The notes beneath the pieces are model-generated. The model saw only the letters and a program-made list of their open reading frames with translations. It ran no database searches and was not told the DNA's origin. Shown here in pieces: positions 24,191-35,813 of a DNA stretch of 64,000 bases (the stretch's first letter is position 1; each line of letters starts with the position of its first letter). The translations under genes were made by a program, and so were the position numbers. Source of the DNA: Eucommia ulmoides (Eukaryota; Streptophyta; Magnoliopsida; Garryales; Eucommiaceae); the NCBI GenBank assembly GCA_016647705.1, contig CM028333.1:4743616-4807615 (forward strand), given 5' to 3'.

Positions 24191-24520
24191 TTTCAGGGTG
24201 CTCTTTGATGTTTTAATTTTTGGCGATGTACCCCTTACTTTAATTTTTTTTTTCTAATTGATCCAATCGACATATTTCAACCATTTTAATTGTCAGACTA
24301 ACATCACATACATAATACATGTTGATTTTTTCAGCTAATTTTTCTTATTTTTGATGTATATATTTTTGGTCTGACAAATAAAATGGCCAAAACTCGTTGA
24401 TTGGACCAATTAGAGGCCAAATTCATACTTCAAGGGTACACTACAAAAATTAAACTATTAGGAGACAAATAGAAATCACACACAAATATTAGGATGCAAA
24501 GTGAAATTTCGCGTAATATA
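24191..24520. mobile_element. Short MITE-like relative of the 22.1-24.2 kb element
   Basis: The left half (24191-24315) repeats, in direct orientation, words from 22150-22255 (GATCCAATCGACATATTTC, TTTTAATTGTCAGACTAAC). The right half (24340-24510) repeats them inverted (ATTGGACCAATTAGAGGCC, GCAAAGTGAAATTTCGCG). It therefore looks like both ends of the large element joined without its middle. Confidence 0.5.
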
Positions 24521-26415
24521 TCCGATGGCAATCGCCAAGCGGTAGAAGCTAGGCCGGAGTATCACATAGAGCCCAATGACACCCAATAAGGCTAATTTGG
24601 TATGGGCCCAGAGGTCCAATTCTTTAGTATAGTAATCTTATCAACTATTATTATTTTTTGATGTCACTAAAAATTTAGTATTGGAAGTGTACAAGTGGTG
24701 AATTAAAATTAGGTTTTTTTATTGTTTACCCCTAGTTTTGGTTTCTCTTTGTCAATGATATTTTCAAAAAAAAAAATTATTATTTAATTCTCCTATTAAT
24801 ATTTAGTCCTTTAACAGTTAAAAAATATAGTGAATGAACAGTTATATCCCTATATAAATAAGATAAACCCGAATCCTCATCTCTAAATTTTCTCTCATTT
24901 ATTATATTCCAGCCGTCCTTGCTATCTCTCTCTTTTCTCTCTCTCTTTCTCAGCTGCAAAACCCGCCAACCGCCATTGCCGCAAACACTATCCCGCCATC
25001 CAACTCCACCCATGCAACTCTCCACCCTCACGTTGTCCACCCCCACCTAGCTCCCCATTATCCAAATCCGAGTTCGATTTCGACATTTTCTCAAGAAGAT
25101 TGGCGCGAAGATCTACACAGTGATCGTCGACTCTAACGTGAGCTCCTCGCCAATCGAAAGGGCCAAATGCTACATTTTATTGAGTTCGATTTATCTACCT
25201 TCTTCCGACTCCATTTTCTCAAGAGATGACAACGACTATGTCACGAAAGGTGAACGGATGTCATGACGTAGATCCCTCTCTCTCTTAGATTTGAAAAATT
25301 CCAAATCTGGAATTTTTGACATCTAAGAATCCTCCGATTTTCCATCGTCGATTTTCTATTCGGATCCATCGTTGTCTATTGATCATCCGATTCCGATTCA
25401 AATCTGTGAATATTTATACCAGTGTGTATTTTGTTTTTTTGTGAATATTTGCACAAGATCAAATCCGTTTTGATTTTGTTGGTCTTTGTTGATTTTGGTG
25501 GAGTCCTGTTTATTGATGTGAATGTTCTTTTATTGATTTTATTTATTTTTTTGTGAATATTCATATCGATTGTTTTTTGGTGAATGTTTGTTTAGGGTTC
25601 GGTGAACATTCATATTGATTTTTGTTTTTAATGAATGTTTATTGTGGTTGGTAAATATTCATATGGTTTATTTTTATTGATCTTAGTTTTTTTAATTTTT
25701 TTAATGTCTTGATTTGTTGATCTTGGTTGATTTTAGTTTTATTTTTCCAATATTTTTTAATATTTTTTTCTTGAATAGTCACACTATTTTAAATAGTAGT
25801 GTGAATATTCATAAACAAAAGAATGCAACTATTTTTTCCATAATTTTTGTAAACATATAACAAAAGAACGTAAAATAAAAGAACGTACGAATATAATAAA
25901 AGAATGTATTTTATTTACATAAAAATTGTGAACATTCACAACAACACATCAGCCGTTAAAATATTAAAAAAAGTGAAAGTAAAAATATGAATATTCACAC
26001 GTTACTATATCTCACATAATGACATTTTATATAAATTATGGAAAAATGATAGTCAAAGAATATAAGACTATTTTCTAAAAAATCTTTGAGAACTAAATTT
26101 TTTATTATAATAGTTGGGGGTCTAATTTATGATTTTTATATTTTGAGAATTAAATAATAATTTTTTCATTAAAATTATAAGAGGTGAATATATTAATTAT
26201 TTGTTTTTTTTAATATTTTTAATTTAAAAATATATAATTTTGTGTTCCCTAAATAATTTTTATTTTTTAAAAGATTATATATCTACAATTTTCTTTCTCT
26301 AGTGTTTTTTTCTTCTCAATTTAGTACATTTCTATCTATAATTATTTTTATATAGTTTTTTTATGTAAGACTCACATTTATTTGTACTTTACTTGTCGTC
26401 ATTGTCATTCGCAAA
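24521..26415. other. No gene recognised; partly repeat-derived
   Basis: At 24880-25330 there is a CT-rich, GC-richer block with scattered 'tcgatttc' words and no recognised domain. Between 25400 and 25700 the word GTGAATATTCATAT and variants recur about every 50-60 bp. After 25700 it is very AT-rich up to the abrupt start of Copia sequence. The origin is unresolved. Confidence 0.35.
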
Positions 26416-27577
26416 TGGTCCATTTTTTAGATAGATGTCAAGAATGTCTTCCTCAACGGCGGTCTCCTTGAGAAATTTTATATGCATACTCTTCCAAGCC
26501 TAGTTGTTCCTCAACACAAGCTTTGTCATATTCGTCGTGCCCTATATATATGGTCTCAAATAAGCTTCGCATGCTTGGTTTGCAAAATTCAACACCATCA
26601 CCCACTAGTTTGGGTTGATAGCGCTCATGATTCTGCATTGTTTATTCATCGAACTCACAACGATATTATCCTACTTCTATTGTATGTGAACGACATGATC
26701 ATTACAGAAGGTGATCTACGCGGAATCTCCTACCTCAAATTTTTTTTCAGAAGTGAATTAAAGAAGAAAGATCTTGACGTGCTCACTTATTTTCTTGGTC
26801 TCGAAGTTTCAACCGGATCAGATGGATACGTTTTCTCTCAAGCCAAATATATCTCTAATCTATTTTCCAAGGGTAACATCAGTAACTCCACCACTGCCAG
26901 CACTCTTCTAGAGTCAAATATTAGACTTATTCTACTAGATGACTCCCATCTCCTAGACGTTACACTATATTGCCAATTAATTAAAAATTTGATATATCTT
27001 ATAGTTACTCGCCCAGACATCACTTTTTGTCGTCCATCTAGTTAACCAGTTATTGTCCACTCCTCAGGCCACTTATTACCTGGTTGTTTTTTGCAATCTT
27101 CGGTATATCACAGACAACTTAGTTCACAGACTTCATTTATCTACCTAAGTCTGCTCCTACCTTACAGGTTTATTCTGATGCCAACTAGGCCGAAGATACC
27201 ACTGACAGACGTTCAACTATTGGTTACTGTTTCTTCTTGGGCAACTTCCTCATTTCTTGATGTAGTAAGAAACAAATCATGATTGTCCACTATAGTATTG
27301 AAGCTGAATGTCGTGTCATCGGCTGATGCAACACAAGAATTACTTTTACTTTGTTGGCTCTCGCTGACATGAGAGTCTCCTACCCTAATGTCATTGTTCG
27401 AAATTGTGACAATAAGAATGTTATTCAAATCGTCCATAATGACGTTTTTCACAAGTGTACAAAACATATCAACAGTGATCGTCACTTCATCTGTCACTAC
27501 ATTATTCAGAATACAGTTCCTCTTCCATCTGTAAGTTTAGCCGATCAAAGAAGAAATATTTTCACCAAGACCTATCC

Positions 27578-30051
27578 CGTCACACCCCACCCCGGACACT
27601 CGTCAGGCGGGGCAGGCGTGATGACAACACAACAACACACTAAACGTCAAACCAACTAGGAAACGACAAAGGGCATATACTAAATGAATATATACAATCA
27701 CAAATGTCACTAGATACAATCTCTCTAGTTAGGGACACACCCGTCCCTGGAAATAATATTAACACAAAAATAAAAACAACCAAGAACCTCTCACAGGTTC
27801 GCCTCAGACAGCTCCTCCCAAAGTTACTCCCACGCTATACCAACATCAGACTCTACCTAATGCCAGTAGGGTACCGACTCCTATGCTGTTGTACCTACGA
27901 GTATACTGCCTTCTTAATAAAAATATTTTATAATAATAGTTTAATCTACAACATCTAAATGGATCAAGCGTAAATATATAAACAGTGAAAATAAATCAAT
28001 ATATATATAAGTTCCACTCAAACCTATTCAATATATAATACCAATCACCATATATAAGTAAATCACCAAATATAAGTAAAATACCACATCTCAAAACACC
28101 ACACCACTCACTGACTAGCCATAGCGATCATTGAACCTCATGATCGGGAGTTGCAACGGTATCGTAACCATCCGTAGGATATGCCTTCCTAGCGGACCTA
28201 ACTACACAGATCACCACTTACCGGACGTCTACGGAGGCCATAATATAAATCACCACATAATATCAATCACCACTTACCGGACCATCCTCCGGACATGACA
28301 TAATATGAATCACCACCTGCCGGACCACTATCCAAAGAGGACATAAACTATAGCATAGTCAACTCAATAATATCATCATCAAATCACAAATCAAAATTCA
28401 TCTGCCGGACCACCCTCCGGACAGACCATAATATAAATCACCACCTCATCAATACCGTCAAAATCACCAACGTCTACCTCTTTTTCTCAAAACCAATTTT
28501 TAAATCGGAAAAATCATATTTTTCACTTTTGATTTAAAACCGTCTAATTTTAACAAAACTATTTTTCCCCTTTATATTTTAGAAAACCAAATATTTTCTA
28601 TCCTCTTTTAAAACCACCAAATTTTAACGAAAATCCATTTTCGCCAACTCACCTAAAATTCAACGAAAATTATTTTAAATCATTATTTTTAGAAACCAAC
28701 ACAATTCCCCAAAAATTCGTTTTACCAACTCACTCCAAAAATCTGCTTGATCCATATCATTTTGAAATCATCAAATTTAAATACAATCATTTTTCATCAT
28801 CATCATCATCATATATATATATACAAAAATAATTTGACAAGAAGATAGTACACTCACCTGATATTTCGCTTTTCAAAAGCTCTACCGACTAACTGCTACT
28901 GAACTTCCGATAATTGTGAACCTATTTGTGACAGAACTTAAATTAATATTTTATGTAGAAATAACCTAACCATGCCATGAAATCCTAATTTTCGAAATTT
29001 TCTTATTTCCCGCATTTTCTTTTGGAATATTATCATTTAGTTAACATCGTTCCGTTACGGTTTACTATATATAAATTTTGTTCCTATAAACGATCTCATT
29101 ATTTGTTTTTCATCATATCAACAACTTCGACGCTAGCAATTAAATTAACAAATCATGTCATTTTAATGAGAAATGTTACCCGCTCCTAATCAGTTGTCAA
29201 CCTCATCACGAATTCCTTGATTTTTGCTTACTGCTGCCCATCGCCTAGGCGAACGAGCTCCTTTACAGTTCTGAGTTACACACTGATGGCCCACCGCCTA
29301 GGCGAGAAACTTCCGCTTAGGCGAACTTTCTCTCATTCTGCACACTGATCTACCACCGCCTAGGCGGACGCTCCTCTTCCCTTCTGCTCTGTTTTGTTAA
29401 TTCCAGCTGACCACTCTCTCTCTCCTCACTAACTCCGGCAGTCACCACCACCAATGCCCCCCCTCCACACACACAACAACCTCACAACCACACATCCATA
29501 CTCACAAACATCACCACCCCCGCCCACAAACCGCAACATACACCCACACAACAAACACACACACATATGTACTGCTCTCTCTCTCTAACCTACCTTCACC
29601 GCCGGCCAAACTTCGGCGACGCCCTTACAACCAAATAAACGCATAAAACACACACCCCTTTTACTGACCATCACCGGAACAGCCACCACTACCGGAGAAC
29701 GGACAACACACACATACCCACTTCTCTCTCTCTCTCTCTCTAATTCTCACTTACTGTCGGCCCAAAAATTTGAACAAAACAACATCCCTATACACATACA
29801 TGGCAGCACACACACCATTACAGCATCACCAATGGAAATGGAAAACGGGGAACACAAACAAAGCAAGCACACACGCACACACATACACGCAACACATACA
29901 CACAACGAAACCCACAAGTCACCGCCGGTGAACCCCACACGATCGGCAACATAACCCACCGGCGGATCTCTCTTTCTCCGTCACTTTCTCTCTCTCTTCT
30001 CGATTTCTCTCGATCCTTCTCCCTTTTCTCTTATGAATGTATGTATGTATG

Positions 30052-30098
<47 letters not shown>

Positions 30099-30380
30099 GT
30101 ATATATATCCTTACAAATGAGGGCCGGCCAAGTGGCCCTCATTTCCACCACTCCTATCTATCTATCTATGTATATAATATATAAAGAATTTACACAATTC
30201 TCCCCCTTTTTTATTTAAAATTTTAATTAGACCCATTCTCATTTTAATGTTTTGAAAAATTATAATTTGATTCCCAAAATTTAAATTCACATAATTAATT
30301 TACACCATCTGCCCCAATATTTTCAAAACATTACACAACGCGATTTAAATTATACGCATATCAAATATCGGGGTCTTACA
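27578..30380 (-). mobile_element. Solo LTR, chromovirus (Tekay-like), 2.8 kb
   Basis: On the minus strand it starts TGTAAGACCCCGATATTTG and ends in a GGGGTGTGAC block. The flanks are TATCC (27573-27577) and CATCC (30381-30385), a 5-bp duplication with one difference. It interrupts the Copia fragment, whose sequence resumes after it. It contains no protein domains and no internal region, as expected after LTR-LTR recombination. Within it are 60-80-bp repeats with CCGGAC blocks (28190-28440), three CGCCTAGGCG palindromes (29240-29365), CT-rich tracts and a (GT)n/(AT)n run near 30059-30110. It is related to the piece at 1-567. The family call is by end motif and length only. Confidence 0.65.
30059..30108. 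repeat. (GT)n(AT)n microsatellite
   Basis: About 12 GT units are followed by AT units, inside the solo LTR at 27578-30380. Confidence 0.9.
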
Positions 30381-30457
30381 CATCCACCCGAATGTTTTCA
30401 TACTCTGGTTTCCAAACTCAAGTTTACGTTTGATTTACCACATTGAGTTTGAGGGGA

Positions 30458-30662
30458 TGTTAATATATGTATATGAGTGTTGGCCCATTAGGTTAAACCC
30501 TAATCTCACTAGGAAAACTAAACCCTAATCTCAGTAGGGAAGCCCTAGTCATTGTCTATAAATAAACTATCTGCATATCTTTGTAACATTATATCTTTCA
30601 CACATATGAATACAATCGTCTCACATTCTCTCTTAATATACCGTCTCTCAATTATTTTAACA
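30458..30662 (+). repeat. 3' LTR of the split Copia
   Basis: It begins TGTTAATATATG directly after the polypurine tract TTTGAGGGGA and ends TTTTAACA. TATAAATAAAC near 30560 may be the LTR TATA region. Its 5' partner was not found in this window. Confidence 0.7.
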
Positions 30663-30994
30663 ATATCATTTTTTTTTTGTTAAATAAAGTATTAATTTTA
30701 TTGTTACTTTTGTATATTTCTATGCTTAATGAATTATTTTATAGTTTTGATTGAAACTATTTTTTACTGGCGTATAACCCGTGCCTGAAGGCACGAATGC
30801 AAAAAAATAAAATAAAAATCTAATTACATTTAAGTTGAGTAACTAAGATCACTCAAGACATTGCTAAAATTCTAATAATTTAGAGCACACTTAACAATTA
30901 TAATAATTCAAAAAATCTTTTAAAATTGAGCTTCAGTATATATTTCCAAAAACAAATGGGAGCATAACAATTTTTTTCCCTTCGTGGTCACGCT

Positions 30995-31600
30995 GCCTTT
31001 CATGAGATGATTCCAATTGAAATGCCCCACTAAATCTCAGTTCTAACCTTCAATTTTGACCGCGAACATTTGCGATATGGACAAAAAAAAAATAAAATTA
31101 ATTAGTTCATAAAACTACTTAATAAACTTTTTTATTAGATATAAAATCCTCAAGCATTTTTATGAGGTCTATTTTTGCTTCAAAAAATAGGGAAAAAATA
31201 AACCAAGGTTGATAAAAAAAAAATAATAATAATAAAATTGAATAATTGAATAAATAAAACATATTAAATACAAAAAACAAAAACAAAGAACATAATGGCT
31301 TATGCGGCCTTTCATGAGATGATTCCTCAATTGAAATACCCTACGAAATCTCAGTTCCAACCTTCAATTTTGACCGCAAACATTTGTGATATGGACAAAA
31401 AAAATAATTAATTAGTTCATAAAACTACTTAATAAACTTTTTTATTATATATAAAATCCTCAAGCATTTTTATGAGGTCTATTTTTGCTTCAAAAAATAG
31501 AGAAAAAATAAACCAAGGTTGAAAAAAAATAATAATAATAAAATTGAATAAATAAAACATATTAAACACAAAAAACAAAAACAAAGAACATAATGGCTCA
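30995..31600. repeat. Tandem duplication, unit about 312 bp
   Basis: The block starting GCCTTTCATGAGATGATTCC at 30995 recurs at 31307 with only scattered differences. It runs through the same order of words (ATCTCAGTTC, TTCAATTTTGACCGC, CCTCAAGCATTTTTATGAGG, AAACCAAGGTTGA, AACATAATGGCT). The two copies are directly adjacent, which suggests unequal exchange or replication slippage rather than two insertions. Confidence 0.85.
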
Positions 31601-32171
31601 AACTATTTGATTTTTTTTTGTTGATGTTCCCACACTTGGGAACAAAAAAATAATAATGTAGAGGAAAAAGATCATTAAACAACATATAATCCCGTTTGGA
31701 TGAAACCATAGTGCCATTTTGCTACCAGCCATAACAAATTTTGTTACTAATCAGATCAATATCACTTAACAACCCAAATATTAAATTAAGAAAAGATAAA
31801 GAAAAGCAGAAGGACACTGACAGAAAATGTTCATGTTTTTCTTATACCTACTTAGAGATTCTGATAGATTCTCTTTTCCGCTTTAGCAACACGTTAAAAG
31901 ATCAAAAAATACAAAACAAACCTCACCGAAAACAATAACAAAAATATTAATGAAAATGCATTCTACATAACTAAATTAATGATTGTAAAAATAGACAAAA
32001 CAGATAAGAAACGACATGCATAGTTTAATTAACCGTTTATTTTAAGGAAAAAAAGAAATATAAACATTTCTAATTTATCATTTCTAAAACACAATCCAAA
32101 AACATTTCCAATTTCCGTTGGTCCAAACATAAACATAAAAATAAACATAATGATAGGGGAAGATCTTAAGA
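31601..32171. other. Intergenic, no gene seen
   Basis: AT-rich, with homopolymer runs. No domain-bearing frame and no repeat with clear ends. Confidence 0.4.
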
Positions 32172-32865
32172 TGAACAGGAATAGGAACAGAAAAAATAAC
32201 AAAAAATTAAGAATTATCAAACAGAAACAGGATATGGATGGGTCCCAATTACATTATTTGGGAACAAAAAAACAGAAACAGAAACACTTACCAGACGCAA
32301 ACAGGAACAGAAACAAGAACAGAATAGGAACAAAACAGAAACAAAATAGGAAACAAAACAGGAACAGAAACATGAGAACAGAACAGGAACAGAAACAAAC
32401 AGAAACAGGAACGCAAACAGAACCGGAAACCGAAACAGGAACATACATATTTCTCTAAAAAATAATCCACAATTTAAAAAAATAATCCATATTTCTTTAT
32501 GAAAACAATAAGAACAGGAATAAATATATTTCTCTAAAAATAATCCACATTTTAAAAAAAGTATAAATATAACCAAAAAGGATAGCGTACGGTAAACAGA
32601 AACAGGAACAGAACAGAAACAGAGACGGGAACAGAACAGAAACAGAAACGGGAACAGAACATAAACAAAGACGGGAACAGAACAGAAACCGGTAACAAAA
32701 ACGCATTCGGCGCCAATGCCAATGCGTTTGTGTATTAACCATAGTTCACATTTGGCGTTCAACATAAACAGAAGCATAAACGTAAACAGAAACATAAATC
32801 TGGGAACCAAATGCTAACTTGGAACAGAAACAATAAACAAAAATACAAAACAGAAACGCCAAATC
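32172..32865. repeat. GGAACAGAAACA minisatellite-like region
   Basis: Irregular repeats of (G)GAACAGAAACA fill 32172-32450 and 32585-32700 and thin out to 32865. Copies of a 'tttctctaaaaaataatccac' type word separate the two blocks (about 32450 and 32530). The words match the interiors of the 'ctgttcc' MITEs seen elsewhere in the window, so this is probably an expanded member of that family. Long open frames on the minus strand here are low-complexity artefacts. Confidence 0.6.
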
Positions 32866-33190
32866 TGAACATGATTTGAACTAACCTTGCGAGGAACGAT
32901 TGTTCAAAACTCTTATCGAAGAATTACAAAAAAAGATTTTTTTAAGTGAATTAAAAATTTCAGTATATGTATATAATAAGAACATGATGCTTCAAAGTTA
33001 TAAGAACACAAACCTCCAATGTTCCGTCAGCACCCTCTCCCTCCAAACATTAAGGGATTTGGCGAGATGTCAGTTATCATGCATTTCATCGAACACTCTA
33101 GGCTCACTATTGACGAAATTCAAAATACGAATATGCATAAACACATTTGGAGGAGTACACAGAGAAGAGCAAGAGGGTGACGAAGCTTAC

Positions 33191-34975
33191 CTAGATAGCC
33201 ATGGGAAAGTTGCTGATTGTCAAGGAGAATTGCATTCTGAATCAGTTCGGAGAGAGCGACGCTTCAACCAAGGTTCAACTAATAAATCCACACGTAGATG
33301 GATCTGATAACAAAAAATTAAGCATGAAATTTGATAAATTAATTCAGTAAAGTATGTGAAAAAAGAAAAAAAAAAAAGAGGGGAATACAAAGAACAAACA
33401 AACAAACCCTAGAAAGAAAACAAAACAAACAAAAAAAAAAAAGCAAAGAAGATGGAGGTAAAAATCAGTACCTTCTTCCAATGGTTCGCATAAGAGAGAA
33501 GAAAGCGATTGTTGAATTTGACGTGACTTGTGCTACCGTGCTTTAGTGATGCATCGATACTGCAGACTGATCCAAGCGTCGTCGGTGATAGCTACTGCAA
33601 CCAAAACCCCAGATGTAAGACATATTAGCCAATTACAGCCCTCTAAATTTTTCCATAACGAACAAATTCAAGTGAAGACCTACCTTTTAATTACAAAAAC
33701 AGACTTGATTTTCACCTTTGAATGATTGTTTTGCTAGGCAGCGGTTGGAAGCACAAAATTGGAGAGTTGGAATTAGATAAGACAGACATTTTTCTAGCAT
33801 GGAGTACCTTGTTGGGGTGTGGAATGAGATGAGTTCCAACACGAAAGAACACCTCTGACCTACAACAACAGAGAATTAGGTCAAATTTAAGCACATATTA
33901 CAATGGAATTAGGGTTTTAAAAATTCAAATAATGCAGTTTTTGTCCTTCTTCTTAAAAGCTATCCCAAACCATCCCGCGAAATCGGGGAAATTAGAGCAC
34001 AAATTCAGCTCAAGATATCGAAATTAATCTCAGAAATAAAGGAGGAGAAAAAAAAATGAATACGTAGCGAGGATTGGATCATATCGAACACCAGGATTGG
34101 TCTCCGAGGGAGCATAATTGCAGCAAGCCGACCGTAAAACCTAAAGGATCTCATTGCTCCGAGGGAGCATAATTTCAGCTTTGGAATCGATTGAGCATTG
34201 CGAAAATCAGGAAAAGTGGTCAAACGTCATCTCATAAAGGATCTCATTCGTAAAACCTAAACAGCTCAAAACCCGTTTCAGATCTGAAATCGAAAAAATC
34301 AAAGAGAAATTAAAAGAAATTTCAGTCAAGGGATAGAGGGGAAAAACAGAGAAAGAGCTTCAATTTTAAGGGTTTCGAAACCCAAAATCAAGAGAGAAAG
34401 AGACCCTAATTTCAGAAACCCTTAAAAAAAATCAAATTCAAACCAATGAATTTCAAAACAAAGATTTTTAGTTTGAACTGCTGCAAAATCGAATCAAGAG
34501 CTGTGAATCGTGGTGGTTGAGAGAGAGAAAAAAAGGCTTACCAGGGAATCTGCGACATCGGGAGCGAGGACCGTGAGCGATTGGAGGAGTCGACTATCAG
34601 CGGAGTTGTGACATTAGATTCAGTCGAGAGCTAAGCCACCGTCATCGTCTGGAGGAAGGAAGAAGTTGTCGTGAGGGAGAAAGAAGAAATCGCGAGGAAG
34701 GATGACGGCGTGGATGGCGAGGCGATGACATCGCGGCGAAATGGAGCGGAGGTGGCAGTGGCGGTGGCGAGGGGATGGCGGAGGAGGCTGAGAGGGAGTA
34801 GATCGCAGGAGACTGAGTAATAAAGGAGATGAAGGCGACGGTGATGGCTATTGTCGGAAGTGGAGAGGGAGCGCGAGGGAGGAAGAGAGAGAGACGAACC
34901 TAATTTCTCTAGCAGCGGTGGTTCAGTGGAGAAGAAGACTCTCGGAGTCCATGAAGTAAATGCAAAGACAGGCAA
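33191..34975 (-). other. Locus with serial plausible splice sites; possible transcript
   Basis: On the minus strand five segments have good acceptor and donor signals: (to about 34975)-34542 ending CCCTG|GTAAGCC, 34140-34064, 33859-33808 (acceptor TTGTAG, donor AACAAG|GTACTC), 33559-33472 (acceptor CTGCAG, donor GAAG|GTACTG), and 33278-33191 (acceptor ATTAG, donor TCTAG|GTAAGC). The 34542-34975 segment is GC-richer and holds a serine-rich frame of 114 codons without a known domain. No single long frame crosses all five. Two of them encode PP2C sequence (separate entry). The locus may be a transcribed relic. Confidence 0.4.
33808..34140 (-). pseudogene. PP2C phosphatase gene fragment (PBCP/PP2C26-like 5' exons)
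   Basis: Exon 34140-34064 reads ...CCNYAPSETNPGVRY... and joins in phase to exon 33859-33808, SEVFFRVGTHLIPHPNK. This matches the stretch just before the catalytic domain of the chloroplast PP2C phosphatase PBCP (photosystem II core phosphatase, Arabidopsis At2g30170), which has CAPSE followed by a VG-H-IPHP-KV block. The next expected exon (GGEDAFF, metal-binding start of the PP2C core) and all later ones are not found downstream in this window. In the same frame upstream no ATG precedes a stop. The sequence TTATGCTCCCTCGGAG occurs twice here (in 34099-34178), a local duplication. So this looks like a truncated, non-functional copy. The alternative, a gene with an unusually distant remainder, is unlikely because downstream DNA is repeats. 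Confidence 0.55.
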
Positions 34976-35813
34976 GGACAGGACACTGTAGACGATGGTA
35001 AGTGTTAAAAAGTATGATTGATGGTAAGTATTGTATATTGTATATTATTATAGATAGATATATTATATAGATATGTTGTATATAGATGTTGTATATATCA
35101 AAAGACATCCAACGGTTACGAATATCCAGAGACATCCAACGATTCTGGATGTAAATGAGTTGATTTATTATATAGATGATCCTCAAGTTTTATATATATA
35201 GATATTTAAGAATATTATAATAATCTCGTTTACATTTTCTATTTGATCCCTTAAATTTAAATTTCTAGCTCCGCTAATGCAATCTAATTAGCATACATGT
35301 ATTTAAAACTTTTTTTTTTTTATTATTATTATTATGTTTTAGTTATTATTAACAATAAATTACTAAGTACATACAAAACTATTCAAATATATTAAAGGGT
35401 TTTATTTTCGAATTTCGTCGATTTCTCAGGCCGGGCCACATGCAAAATATCAAAATATTCAGTGTCACAATCACATAAAAGATACTTATAAACCAATCCA
35501 CAGGCAAATGCCTAATGGATTCGTACAAAAAAAGCTTGAAAATTAATAAGTGCTTAATCATAACTGGCAACCCCATATATAGGAAACCTAGTCATGACTA
35601 CAAATATTAAATACATACATATAAACTTAACTATATATGATTTTAAGTACAAATCATCAATTTGGGATACTCATGCTAGCTAGCTAATCTTTGGCCTTGC
35701 CCTAGTGACCAAACCTCTCTTTCTCTTTCTCTCTCTCTCCCTAATATATATCTAGAGAGAGAGAGAGAGAGCAGTTAAGACATAAGAAAACCTAGGTTTT
35801 TATATTAATCTTA

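Larger units (their letters stand above)
26416..30662 (+). mobile_element. Copia fragment (RT-RNase H-3' LTR) split by a solo LTR
   Basis: It starts abruptly in reverse transcriptase (about 26425, DVKN-FLNG region), continues through the polymerase palm (VNDMIIT-like, around 26680) and the YFLGLEVS region (around 26790), then RNase H pieces up to 27577. It resumes at 30386 with the pol end, a TTTGAGGGGA polypurine tract and a 3' LTR at 30458-30662. The 5' half and 5' LTR are absent. Roughly five or more breaks are present. Insertion of the LTR at 27578-30380 shows the Copia is older than that event. Confidence 0.8.

Noticed and set aside
32217-32810. 197-codon minus-strand open frame rich in Phe, Cys and Val
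   Set aside because: It is a translation of the GGAACAGAAACA repeat; several overlapping frames are open at once and no domain is visible.
34631-34975. 114-codon minus-strand frame as a stand-alone gene
   Set aside because: Serine- and proline-rich low-complexity translation of a GC-rich leader-like segment, with no domain; kept only as part of a possible transcribed locus.
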